Of a stretch of 64,000 nt of DNA, positions 1-9,172 are shown piece by piece (the first letter of the stretch is position 1; each line of letters opens with the position of its first letter). The DNA lies in contig CALAJK010000047.1 of assembly GCA_937922795.1 (NCBI GenBank), positions 37,364 through 101,363 on the forward strand, written 5' to 3'. Origin of the DNA: an uncultured Anaerolineae bacterium (GTDB lineage Bacteria > Chloroflexota > Anaerolineae > Aggregatilineales > Phototrophicaceae). The notes beneath the pieces are model-generated. The model did not search any database. It had not been told where the DNA came from and saw nothing but the letters and a program-made list of their open reading frames with translations. Both the position numbers and the translations under genes were made by a program.

Positions 1-3000
1 CACCACCAGCGACCGGCCGCCTTGCTGGATGAGCCACCGCGCCAGCCCTTCCGCCGGGTGAGTCTCCCCCTCACCGCTCGTCAGCGCGTCGGCGCGCAGC
101 ACTGCCCGCGGGATCAAACGGTCGGTCATCGGGTTCACCAGCATGATGACGCCATCATCCGCCTGCACTGCGCCCGACACCAGTTCCAGCGCCCGCGCCA
201 GCACCCGATCCATGTCGAGCGAGGTCACCAGGTCAGACGTGATGCGGTACAGCGTATCCAGCCGGTCGCGCTCGCGCTGAAGCTCGATCGTGCGCTCCTG
301 CACCATGCGGTTCAGATCCTCGGCGAACGTGCTGATCTTCTGGAACAAGCGCGCGTTCTGAATGGCCGCGCCCAACTGAGTGCCGACGGTCGTCAGCAGC
401 CGCTCGTCATTGATGCCGAACGCCCGGCTGTTATGCCGGTCGCGCACGGCCAGCACGCCCAGCACCTGGTCGCCGGATGCCACCGGCACGCCCAAGTAGC
501 TGAGCACATCGCCTTCGCCGTTGGCGATGCCCAGATTGCGGCGCATGTCGTCCGAGCTCCAGTTGCCGCCGCCCAACGGCAGCGACCGGCGGTGGCGGAT
601 GACGAACGAGACCTCATCGCCGCCGAGCGGCCGCGGCGGGATGGTGAACTCGGAGCCGTCACGCCGCACCGCTACCGGGAAGGTGATCATCTGCTCCTCT
701 GGGTCGTACAGCGCCAGATACATCTCTTCAGCGTTGGTCAGCCGCGGCACTTGGTCGCGCACCACCGCGATCATGTCATCAATCGTGAGCGTCGAGGCGA
801 TCGCTTGGCTGAGACTGTTGATCAAAAAGCCCTCTTCCACCAGCGCCGCCGTCTCAGTGGAGAGGCGTGCGTTCTGGATGGCGATAGCCGCCTGCGCCCC
901 CAGCGCCTGCGCCAGCCGCAGTTCGCGGTGGCCAAAGCTCCGGTGCTGCGTTTGCGTCTCGACCTGCACCAGCCCGATAGACTGGTCGCGCACCACCAGC
1001 GGGATCAGCACCCGCATCTGGTCGCCGTTGCGCCGCAGCAGTTCGAGTTCGACCGGGTCGGCGTCCGGCTGGTCGGCCCGGATGACGATCACCTCGCGCT
1101 GTTCCAGGGCGCGCTGGCGCGCCGGGTACTGGCGCAGGTTGTACTGCGTGCCCGGCGGCACAACTCGGTTCAGATCGCCCAACCGGTTGACCTCCACTTG
1201 CACTTGCAGCACGCCTTCGACGTTGTCCCACAGCATCACCGCGCAGTCATCCATATCGAGCGCGTGCAGCATCAGCGCCACCACGCTGTTGAACACCTCT
1301 TCCAGGTTGAGCGTCAGCGAGGTGGCCTGGGCCGCCTCCAGCAGCGTTTCCAGCTCGCGAGTGCGCGCGAGCGTTTGCTCCAGCAAGTTGGTGTTCTGCA
1401 CCGCGATGGCGGCCTGGTTGGCGATGATCTGGCCGAGGTCAACCTGTTCTGGCGTGAAGAAGCGCGGCCCGGTGTGCACTTCCAGCTCGAACGCGCCGAT
1501 CACCTGCCCGCCGACGGTCATCGGGATCAGCGCGAATGCCGTCACGCCGCGCGGCTCTAGCTCCCGCCTAGCCGGATGGTCGAGCGCCAGCTTGCAGATA
1601 TCCTCGTAAACCAGCGATGACGCCGTCCGCCGGATGTGGGTGTAAGTCGGGCTTTCCAGCAGGTTGACGACCTCGTCCGGGGGTTCGTCGCCGCGCGGGT
1701 ACTTGACGATCACCCGGCCGATCTGCAGCTCGCGCTCGAAGATCAAGGCGCACGCCTGGCCGATGCCCATCACCTGCGCGATCTCGCGCAGTGCGATCTC
1801 CAAGATGTTTTCGCTGTCCAACGACTGCGCCAGCGCCACCGACACCCGGTTGAGCAGGCTCAGGCGCTCGGTGCGCCGCTGCGACTCGGCGAACAAGTCA
1901 GCGTTCGCCAGCGCCACCGCCACCTGATTGGCGAAGGCGAAAGCGGCCTGCTGTGACTGCGCGTTGTAGAAGCTGGGCTGCTGCTTGGACAGCGCGATCA
2001 TGCCGACCACATAGCCCTGGTTGACCAGCGGCACGCCCAGCCAGCTCTGCGTCTCGGCGCTCTCGCCGGGCAGCCTATCCCAACCTTGCAGGTGGTTGAT
2101 GGCATACGGCCGCTGTGTTTCGACCACCGTCCGCAGCCGCTCATGCGTAAGAATACGCACCTGGGTATTCTCATCGGCGGCGATCGCCACATCCTCATCG
2201 AAGCCGCTGGAGCCTTCCAGGATCAGGAAATCGCCGGCGCGGCTCCACAGCGTCATCGTATCGTAGCCCAGCACGCGCCCCATCTCTTCCAGCGCCAGGT
2301 TGATGACCTCATCCCGGTTGAGCGACGAGGTGATGCGGCTGGAGACCTCGGTCAACACCGCCAGCTGGTTGGCGCGCGCCTCGATATCGCGCTCCAGCCG
2401 CGCGCGCTCGGTCACATCTTCCACCAGCACGACCGCGCCGCGCACCGCATCGGCCGCCCGCAGCGGATACAGGTAGAAATTCTGCACTTGCAAGTTCCCG
2501 CTCTGGGTCGACTGCTGCCAGATGCGTTCGCGCGGCAGACCGTCCTCCAGCAGTTGGCGCAGATCATCGGCCAGCACGTCCGTCAGTTCTGGGCTGTAGG
2601 CGAACAGGTCCTGGCGGGCGGCCTGCTTCAGGTCCCAACCGTAGCGCTGGCGCATGAAATCGTTGGCCGAAAGGATCCGGCCGGATTTGTCCAGCACGAT
2701 GATGCCCTGCTGGATGGACTGCACCACCGACTCGTTGAAGGCTTGCAAGTTCAGCGCACGGTTGAACAGGCGGGCGTTCTGGATGGCGACCGCCGACAGG
2801 TTGGCCATGCGTTTGAGCAGCGGCCGAAACTCCTTGAAGCCGAACGCCCGCCGCAGATCGCTGCCCAGGTGCATCGCCCCCAACGGCTCGCCGCCCGCCA
2901 CCAGCGGCAGCACCAGGCTGGTCTGTTCGCCAAGCTCGCGCCAGGCGCGCAAATCCTCATAAACGTCGGCCTCGGCGTCATCCCCCAGGTACAAATAGTC

Positions 3001-6000
3001 CTGGCCATCTTGCCAGGTGCGTTTGAGGGCCGTGCCTTCAATGTCAGCGCGATAGTCATGCACGATGACCAGCGAGCCATCGGGTTTGACATCCACCCGA
3101 ATCAGTTCAAAGCCTGGCTGCTCAGCATCCACCAGCGCCACGTTCATATGCATGAAGGGGATCAACCGCAGCGCGCCATAGGCGACCGCCTCGATGATCT
3201 CATCCACGTTCAGCGTGCGCGACACCGCCTCCATCACGGCGTTCAGCCGCGCCTCCTGCTCGGCGCTTTGCAGGCTGGCCAGATACAGGCGGGCGTTTTC
3301 GATCATCGCCGACGCCTGGTGCATGAAGATTTCTAGCACTTCTACCGTGCTGCGATCCGGCCGGCGGCCGTCCTGCGGCGCATCCAGGCTGATGACGCCC
3401 AGCAGCTCGCCGCCCGAACCGAGCAGCGGCAGCAGGAACAGGTCGCCCGGACGCCAGGCGCGCTCCTCATCGGGGGGCTCCAATGCCCGGCGCAGCCCCT
3501 GATAGCCCGTCTCCAACGCCGACAAGTCCGGCGTGCGCCAGTCGGCGGCCGCCTCAGCCGGGAAGAAATAGGACTCGCTCACCTGATATGGATCGCGCAG
3601 GAGCGCCTGCATCTGCTCAACCGTGATGACCTGGCTGCGGCTCTGCTCGAACAGATCAAGCGGCAGGCCGGCCTGAGCCACTCGCCGCAGCAGGCCGGCG
3701 TCGGCATCCGTCAGCAGCGCCACGCCGGCGTCAAAACCTACGCTTTGCTGAATGCCGTATAGGATCGACTCCAGCAGCGTCACCTGGTCGACATTGCTCT
3801 GGAGCATCTGCCCCAGTTCGAAAATCTGATTGAGCTGTTCCATGCGCCGGCGCAGCCGGTTCGAACGCTCGACCTGTTCTTGATAGCGGGTGCTGTTGCC
3901 GAAGCCCAATGAGGCTTTGGCGGCCATCGTCAGCAGAAAGGCGGCCGCCCGCTCATCGAAATGATTGGCGCGGCTGTGGTACAGATGAATGACGCCTACC
4001 ACCCGGTCTTCAAACAGGAACGCCGCCGCAATGGCGGAGCGCGCTGTCTCCGGGAACGGACTCAGCTCTGACGACCGATAGTCGGCGACCAGCACGGTGT
4101 CCGCCCCGCGCAGCACCGCCTCCTGTTCGATGTCGGCTAGCCCGAAGCGCGCCCCGCCCAACCGAAACTCCATCTCCGGTATATTGGGGACTTTCCACAG
4201 CGCCGGCGGCTTCAGCAGCACGATCGTGCTGTCGTCCGCCTGGGTCGCCCGCGCCGCCTCCCGCCGCAGCACATCCAGCACGCGGCTGAGATCGAGCGTC
4301 TGCGTCAGCTCATAGCTCACCCGCGCGATGGCGTCCAGCTCCAGCTCGCGGCGCGTCAGGCTGTGCGCCGCCGCCTCGTACAGCCGGATGCGCTCAACCG
4401 TGGCGGCGATCTGCGCCGCGATCGCCTTGACCAGCCGCTGATCCTCGCGGTCATACGGGCGATCCGGACGGTTGGCGATGCCCAATTCGCCCAGCACCCG
4501 CTCGCCGACCACCAGCGGGACGACCACGGCCCGGCGCAGATCGAAGCGTTGGGCAGCGCTCCGGTAGCTCTCCGGCAGACCCGGCTCGCTCAGCACATCG
4601 TTGCTGATGAACGGTTGGCCGCTGAGCGCCACGCTGTACTGATTCCCATCGGCGTTATGCACGATCGGCTCGGTCAGCGTCTCCCCGAACACCAACCGCG
4701 GGTGGGTGATGAGCGCGCCGCTGGCTTCATCCAGGACGTTGATGAACACCTGCGGGCTGCCCGTCAGCTCAGCGATGGCGGCCAGCACGCCGGCGAACGA
4801 GTCATCGGCGGTGAGGATCGCCCCGGCCATCTCCGCGATCTCGCGCAGGCGGTTCGCCTCCTGAGCGCGCTGCTGAATGTCCTGGTACAGGCGGGCGTTC
4901 TCGATGATGGCTGCCGCCTGCGCGGCGAAGATCAACAGCAGGCGGGCGTCTTTATCGGTGAAGTCTTCGCCGCTGAGCTTGTTGGCGGCCTGAACGACGC
5001 CCAACCGGCGGCCGCCCACAGTCAGCACTGCCAGCAGCGTTTTCTCGATGCCCAACTGGGCGAAATGCGTCTCAAGCCCCGCTTCATAGATGACCGCGTC
5101 GGCCTGAACGCGGTTGGTATACCAGTAGTCTTCCTGCTGCCAGATCACGTCCAGCGGGCTTTTGGGCGATAGGTCGATCACGTAGTCCTGCACCAGCGCT
5201 TCATCAGCGCCATAGAAGGGCGGCTGCGCGATCAACCGGCGGTTCGCCTCGTCGTACAGCAGGATGCCGCACAGACGGATGTCCATCAACCGGGCGATGC
5301 GTTCGGTCAGCGTTGCGTAGAACTCGCTCGCCCGGCTGAGCGCGCCGATGGCGTGGGTCATCTCCTGCAGGCCGACCAGCTCGGCGTCGCGGCGCTGCTC
5401 GCGCTGGTACAGGCGCACATTCTGCACCACCACCGCCGCCTGCGCCGCCAAGATGCGCAGATCCTGCACATCCTGAGGGGTGAAACCGCCGGCGGCGCGC
5501 TTGTTGCTGACCTGCAGCATCCCCAGCCGCTGGCGGCCGATCTCCAGCGGCAGAAACGCGGTGTTGTGAATGCCCGACACGCTGAACAGCGGCTTCAGGC
5601 CCAGCGCCTCGATCAGCGGCTCGTCATCGGCGTCGTTGGTCACCCAGTACGGCTGCTCCTGCCAGATCGCGTACTGCGGGCTGCCCGGCGGCACGGGGAT
5701 CAGATAATTCCGCAAGGCGTAATCTGGCAGCCCGAAGAACGGCGGCTCTGGCGCCAAGGCGCGCCGGTTTTCATCGTACAGCAGCACGCCGCAGATGTCG
5801 GCATCGATGAGGCGGGCGATGCGCTCGGTCAGCTCACGGTAAAGCTGGCGCGAGTCGTTCAGCGCCGCCTGATCCTCCGTCACCTGCTGCACCTGCGCCA
5901 TGTCGGTGATGCGCCGCGCCTGAGCGCTGTACAGTTCGGCGTTGTAGATGGCGGTCGCCGACGGCTTGCTGATCGCCTGAAGCAGCGCCAGGTGTGACTG

Positions 6001-6855
6001 ATTGAACGCGCCCGTCTGGACGTGCGCCAGTTCCAGCGTGCCGATGAAACGCTCGCCCAAGATCAGCGGCGTGCCGACGAAGCTGCGGTAGAAATGGTTC
6101 AGCTTCGGCTGAATGACCGTGACGTCATCCACATCCGTCACCAACACGGGCCGGCGGCTGCGCGCCATCCAACCAGTCAAACCCTCGTCGTAGTGGTAGA
6201 CGCCGCCCGCCTCGGCCAGCGCCAGCAGGTACTGGGCATCGCCCACCCAACCGCGCGGGCGCAGCGTCCGCGTGTCTTCTTCCCACAGGCAGATCTCGCC
6301 CGCGCTGGCCGGGATCGCTTTCATGACGATCGTCAGCAGCGTCTGCAGCACCTGCTCGATGCTCATGCTGGCATTGACCATCTCGCCGATCTCGTTGATG
6401 ATCGCCATCGCCAGCGACAAGTCGAGCAGCTCCGGGCTGGACGTGCCGGCCGTCAGCTCGCGCATGATCACCACCGTCCGGCGCTCCGTCCCCGATGGGA
6501 TCGTGTGCGACGACGCTTCGACCCACCGCGACCCCAACTTGAACGAGGCCTGGCCTTCGCGCAGGAACAGTTCCAGGAAGCTGTCAGCCGGCTGGGCGAG
6601 CTGGGCGATGTATTCGAGATTGGGATCGCCGCCGTTCAGCCCCACCCAGCGGCGCGCCCGGTCGTTCACGTAGATGAGCTGGCCGTGCTCGCGGGAGACC
6701 AGCACGGCATCTTCGTTGGAAGCCAGCGCCGGGTCAATCCCGACCGGCGCGTCGGCAGCCAACACGTCGCCGGGAGCCTGCCGCTGGCGCGACCACAGCA
6801 GCAGCCCCAGGATGATGACCAGCCCGCCTACCAGTAAAAAGAACCCCAGCAGCAT
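1..6855 (-). CDS. Giant tandem-GAF/PAS sensor protein, C-terminus beyond the left edge
   Basis: The minus frame starting at ATG 6855 stays open to base 1, giving about 2285 residues with no stop in the window. Residues 1-22 form one hydrophobic segment, likely a membrane anchor. A PAS-like domain follows (about 45-135). I count eleven complete GAF domains and the start of a twelfth, at about 140-300, 313-478, 492-655, 665-820, 832-980, 1000-1190, 1198-1370, 1490-1648, 1658-1818, 1826-1998, 2005-2171 and 2200 onward. A second PAS lies at about 1375-1485. Most GAFs end in a variant of the linker [IV]xNARLY. GAF and PAS domains bind small ligands or cofactors; no output domain is visible, and a histidine kinase or phosphatase may follow off the edge. 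The gene starts 40 bases after the response regulator stop, so the two are probably co-transcribed and act together. The count comes from reading repeats by eye and could be off by one. Confidence 0.9.
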   Translation of the reverse strand, partial: MLLGFFLLVGGLVIILGLLLWSRQRQAPGDVLAADAPVGIDPALASNEDAVLVSREHGQLIYVNDRARRWVGLNGGDPNLEYIAQLAQPADSFLELFLREGQASFKLGSRWVEASSHTIPSGTERRTVVIMRELTAGTSSPELLDLSLAMAIINEIGEMVNASMSIEQVLQTLLTIVMKAIPASAGEICLWEEDTRTLRPRGWVGDAQYLLALAEAGGVYHYDEGLTGWMARSRRPVLVTDVDDVTVIQPKLNHFYRSFVGTPLILGERFIGTLELAHVQTGAFNQSHLALLQAISKPSATAIYNAELYSAQARRITDMAQVQQVTEDQAALNDSRQLYRELTERIARLIDADICGVLLYDENRRALAPEPPFFGLPDYALRNYLIPVPPGSPQYAIWQEQPYWVTNDADDEPLIEALGLKPLFSVSGIHNTAFLPLEIGRQRLGMLQVSNKRAAGGFTPQDVQDLRILAAQAAVVVQNVRLYQREQRRDAELVGLQEMTHAIGALSRASEFYATLTERIARLMDIRLCGILLYDEANRRLIAQPPFYGADEALVQDYVIDLSPKSPLDVIWQQEDYWYTNRVQADAVIYEAGLETHFAQLGIEKTLLAVLTVGGRRLGVVQAANKLSGEDFTDKDARLLLIFAAQAAAIIENARLYQDIQQRAQEANRLREIAEMAGAILTADDSFAGVLAAIAELTGSPQVFINVLDEASGALITHPRLVFGETLTEPIVHNADGNQYSVALSGQPFISNDVLSEPGLPESYRSAAQRFDLRRAVVVPLVVGERVLGELGIANRPDRPYDREDQRLVKAIAAQIAATVERIRLYEAAAHSLTRRELELDAIARVSYELTQTLDLSRVLDVLRREAARATQADDSTIVLLKPPALWKVPNIPEMEFRLGGARFGLADIEQEAVLRGADTVLVADYRSSELSPFPETARSAIAAAFLFEDRVVGVIHLYHSRANHFDERAAAFLLTMAAKASLGFGNSTRYQEQVERSNRLRRRMEQLNQIFELGQMLQSNVDQVTLLESILYGIQQSVGFDAGVALLTDADAGLLRRVAQAGLPLDLFEQSRSQVITVEQMQALLRDPYQVSESYFFPAEAAADWRTPDLSALETGYQGLRRALEPPDEERAWRPGDLFLLPLLGSGGELLGVISLDAPQDGRRPDRSTVEVLEIFMHQASAMIENARLYLASLQSAEQEARLNAVMEAVSRTLNVDEIIEAVAYGALRLIPFMHMNVALVDAEQPGFELIRVDVKPDGSLVIVHDYRADIEGTALKRTWQDGQDYLYLGDDAEADVYEDLRAWRELGEQTSLVLPLVAGGEPLGAMHLGSDLRRAFGFKEFRPLLKRMANLSAVAIQNARLFNRALNLQAFNESVVQSIQQGIIVLDKSGRILSANDFMRQRYGWDLKQAARQDLFAYSPELTDVLADDLRQLLEDGLPRERIWQQSTQSGNLQVQNFYLYPLRAADAVRGAVVLVEDVTERARLERDIEARANQLAVLTEVSSRITSSLNRDEVINLALEEMGRVLGYDTMTLWSRAGDFLILEGSSGFDEDVAIAADENTQVRILTHERLRTVVETQRPYAINHLQGWDRLPGESAETQSWLGVPLVNQGYVVGMIALSKQQPSFYNAQSQQAAFAFANQVAVALANADLFAESQRRTERLSLLNRVSVALAQSLDSENILEIALREIAQVMGIGQACALIFERELQIGRVIVKYPRGDEPPDEVVNLLESPTYTHIRRTASSLVYEDICKLALDHPARRELEPRGVTAFALIPMTVGGQVIGAFELEVHTGPRFFTPEQVDLGQIIANQAAIAVQNTNLLEQTLARTRELETLLEAAQATSLTLNLEEVFNSVVALMLHALDMDDCAVMLWDNVEGVLQVQVEVNRLGDLNRVVPPGTQYNLRQYPARQRALEQREVIVIRADQPDADPVELELLRRNGDQMRVLIPLVVRDQSIGLVQVETQTQHRSFGHRELRLAQALGAQAAIAIQNARLSTETAALVEEGFLINSLSQAIASTLTIDDMIAVVRDQVPRLTNAEEMYLALYDPEEQMITFPVAVRRDGSEFTIPPRPLGGDEVSFVIRHRRSLPLGGGNWSSDDMRRNLGIANGEGDVLSYLGVPVASGDQVLGVLAVRDRHNSRAFGINDERLLTTVGTQLGAAIQNARLFQKISTFAEDLNRMVQERTIELQRERDRLDTLYRITSDLVTSLDMDRVLARALELVSGAVQADDGVIMLVNPMTDRLIPRAVLRADALTSGEGETHPAEGLARWLIQQGGRSLVV

Positions 6856-6895
6856 GTCACACCCAGCCTACCCACTTCAAGGCTGACGGCCGCCC

Positions 6896-7828
6896 TCACC
6901 AGGAGGTCAACAGGCGCGGCGCGGCGCTGTCCTCGCCGCCCAACCCCCGGCGGCGGTCTTCGGCAGCCAGTTCGGTGATCTCACGAATGTCGGAAAATTG
7001 ATGGGTGCGCGTCGACACCGAGCCGGCGGACAGCGTCATCAGCGGCTCCTGCCGTTCGCCCACTGTGCCGTCCGGCACCAGGATGTACCCGCGCTCACGA
7101 TCGATGAAGGAGTAATGCTGCTTCACTTCATCGTCGAAACGCTCGACAATCCGCCGCTTCAACCGTTCCGGATCATCCACATGGGTGATGACGATGAAGT
7201 TGTCCTGGCCGGGGTGACCGACGTAATCGTCCGGCGTACCCAACTCATCGACCACCTCGCCGATGATCAACGCCATGAACCGCATCACCTCGTCGCCGGC
7301 CACGAACCCGTACACCTCGGTGAAAGGGTCGAAGTGATTGATCTTCAGGTCGATGTACGTCCAGTCTTTGTCGCTGTGCATCAGGCTGCGCAGGTGCTCC
7401 TCGATCAGATGGCCGGTCGGCAGGCCGGACTTCGAGTCGATGTGCACCTGGCGTTTGGCGGCGGCGATCGCGTTCTGGACCCGCAGCTTCAATTCCTCGA
7501 TGTCGAACGGTTTGGTGATGTAGTCATCCGCGCCCAGTTCCAGGCCGGTGATCTTGTCGCTGCGCTCATCCTTCTGCGTCAGGAAGATGATCGGGATATG
7601 GCTGGTGCGCGTGGTGGTGCGCAGCTCGCGGCACACGTCGTAGCCGTTCATATCCGGCAGCATGATGTCCAGGATGATCAGGTTGGGCAGTTGTTTGCGC
7701 GTCATCTGCAGCGCGTCGCTGCCGCGCGGCGCGATCTGGACTTCGTACTGCTGCCCCGTGAAGAAGATCCGCAGCATATTGGAGATGTCGAAGTCGTCTT
7801 CGACGACCAGGATGCGACCTTTGCTCAT
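6896..7828 (-). CDS. Response regulator: REC plus degenerate GGDEF domain
   Basis: A 310-residue two-component response regulator. The N-terminal receiver domain (about 1-120) carries the acidic pair in VVEDD, the phospho-acceptor Asp in LILDIMLPDMNG and the conserved Lys in DYITKPFD. The C-terminal half (about 130-285) has the layout of a GGDEF domain: SGLPTGHLIEE matches the usual LTGLPNR opening. The signature GGDEF position, however, reads HPGQDNF, so diguanylate cyclase activity is unlikely and a binding or signalling role is inferred. I use ATG 7828, preceded by GGGGG; a TTG twelve bases upstream is the alternative. The giant GAF sensor follows 40 bases downstream and is the natural partner. 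Its own kinase is not visible in the window. Confidence 0.9.
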   Translation of the reverse strand: MSKGRILVVEDDFDISNMLRIFFTGQQYEVQIAPRGSDALQMTRKQLPNLIILDIMLPDMNGYDVCRELRTTTRTSHIPIIFLTQKDERSDKITGLELGADDYITKPFDIEELKLRVQNAIAAAKRQVHIDSKSGLPTGHLIEEHLRSLMHSDKDWTYIDLKINHFDPFTEVYGFVAGDEVMRFMALIIGEVVDELGTPDDYVGHPGQDNFIVITHVDDPERLKRRIVERFDDEVKQHYSFIDRERGYILVPDGTVGERQEPLMTLSAGSVSTRTHQFSDIREITELAAEDRRRGLGGEDSAAPRLLTSW

Positions 7829-7953
7829 ACCAACCCCCAACCATCCCTCACAGGATGTGTGATATTCGGCATGTAACGACTTTCTTGCTTTATCATAATC
7901 ATGAAACCGGCTTCACGCCAATGAACCCCACTTTTGGGTTATGAGACGCTAAC

Positions 7954-7973
7954 CCGGCCGTAAACTTGGCCGG
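7954..7973 (-). terminator. GC-rich stem-loop just after the acyl-ACP reductase stop
   Basis: A perfect 6-bp inverted repeat, CCGGCC / GGCCGG, with an 8-base loop begins two bases beyond the stop of the reductase gene on the minus strand. There is no run of T after it, so an intrinsic terminator is only possible. It could instead protect the 3' end. A weaker AACCC/GGGTT pair lies at about 7924-7940. Confidence 0.35.
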
Positions 7974-7975
7974 CG

Positions 7976-9073
7976 TCAAGGCAGCGCCGGCGACCAGGTG
8001 CGGCGGCGGCGGGCGGCGCGTTCGCGTACGGCGTTGATCGTCTCGGCGCTGACTTCCGCCTCGAAGCTGCGGAAGCCGCTCAGCCGAAAACCATGCCGGG
8101 CGGCGATGGCCCCGATCTCCTGCGCCTGCGCCACGCTGATCGCTTTGCCGATCGTGTAATCTTCGTAGCGGCCTTCCAGCGCCAGCGCCATCGTCTCCGC
8201 CATGCAAGCGTAGGCCATGCGCGGCGGGAAGCCGAAGTTGAAGCCGAAGTCCACCGGGCCCGGCACTTCGACCATGCCGCCCTCGATCACCAGCACATCA
8301 TCGCGTTCGGCGGCCACCTGCCGCGACACATCGCGCGGGCGCGCCACATCGCACACCACGGCCCCCGGCTTCAGGTGCGCCGGGTAGATCACGCTGTGAA
8401 CGGCGCTGGTCACCGTCAAAATCAAGTCGGCCTCGTAGATCGCGCTCATGTCCGTGGTGGCGACGGTGTCGCCCTGACACTGCTCGCGCAGCGCTTCCAG
8501 CGCGTCTAACCGCCGCCCCACCAGAATAGTGCGGGCGCACGCGCCGCTCAGCAGTTGGGCGCAGGTGCTGCCGATGGCTCCGGTCGCCCCGACCACTGCC
8601 ACCACCGACTCGGCGAACGTCAGCCCCATGACGTGCGCCGCCTGCCGCAGCGCCTCCACCGCCATGACCACCGTGTAGCTGTCGCCGGTCGTCACCGGCA
8701 GCGCCAATCGATCGGCGATCGTCCGGCCAGCATCGCCCACCACCGAGGTATAAGCCCCCAACCCCAGAATGCGCGCCCCCAGCCTCTCCGCCATGTGACC
8801 GCAGGCGACGATCTTGCGGTACACCGCCTCTACCGGCAGCGACAGCATGGTGGGCGGCGTGAACGGGCAGGCGATCAGCCAGCCGCGCAACTCGCGCCCG
8901 GTCGCCGCCGACCGGATGCCCGTCACTTCGGATAGATACACCGGCGGGAAAAACCGCGAGAAGAAGTTGATCTGCCGCTCGGTGAGGATCTTGCCCAGCA
9001 GCGGGTACTTCCGCGCCACGTCTTCTTTGATATGAATGGGATGGATGATGAAGGCGAAAGTGTCTTCGGTCAT
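7976..9073 (-). CDS. Long-chain acyl-ACP reductase (AAR)-like protein
   Basis: A 365-residue protein that matches cyanobacterial acyl-ACP reductase along its length. That enzyme reduces acyl-ACP to fatty aldehyde with NADPH. A Rossmann nucleotide loop reads VVGATGAIGS at 160-169. Cys290, in MAYACMAETM, sits where the cyanobacterial enzymes carry the active-site Cys that forms the thioester (FACFAEAM in the known enzyme). Other shared stretches are LGLGAYTSVV and TTGDSYTVV. The length fits the family (about 340). Start ATG 9073 follows CAGGAATC, an acceptable ribosome site. The next genes upstream in the same direction encode a beta-helix protein and an alpha/beta hydrolase. The usual alkane-forming partner, aldehyde-deformylating oxygenase, is not in the window. 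The product could serve wax ester, alcohol or lipid synthesis. Family assignment is firm; exact substrate is inferred. Confidence 0.82.
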   Translation of the reverse strand: MTEDTFAFIIHPIHIKEDVARKYPLLGKILTERQINFFSRFFPPVYLSEVTGIRSAATGRELRGWLIACPFTPPTMLSLPVEAVYRKIVACGHMAERLGARILGLGAYTSVVGDAGRTIADRLALPVTTGDSYTVVMAVEALRQAAHVMGLTFAESVVAVVGATGAIGSTCAQLLSGACARTILVGRRLDALEALREQCQGDTVATTDMSAIYEADLILTVTSAVHSVIYPAHLKPGAVVCDVARPRDVSRQVAAERDDVLVIEGGMVEVPGPVDFGFNFGFPPRMAYACMAETMALALEGRYEDYTIGKAISVAQAQEIGAIAARHGFRLSGFRSFEAEVSAETINAVRERAARRRRTWSPALP

Positions 9074-9172
9074 GATTCCTGCCAGTCTGATGCTCGGAGG
9101 GGACGGCGATCTACACTACTACTGTACTGCAACCTGGCGCATCCCAAACCTTAACGCCTCAGGCATGGGCGC

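Noticed and set aside
22..6837. Long plus-strand open frames at 22-1560, 521-1609, 2086-3336, 4363-5172, 5353-5997 and 6022-6837
   Set aside because: They lie opposite the continuous minus-strand GAF protein and have His/Arg/Gln/Ala-rich products of no family. High GC creates such mirror frames.
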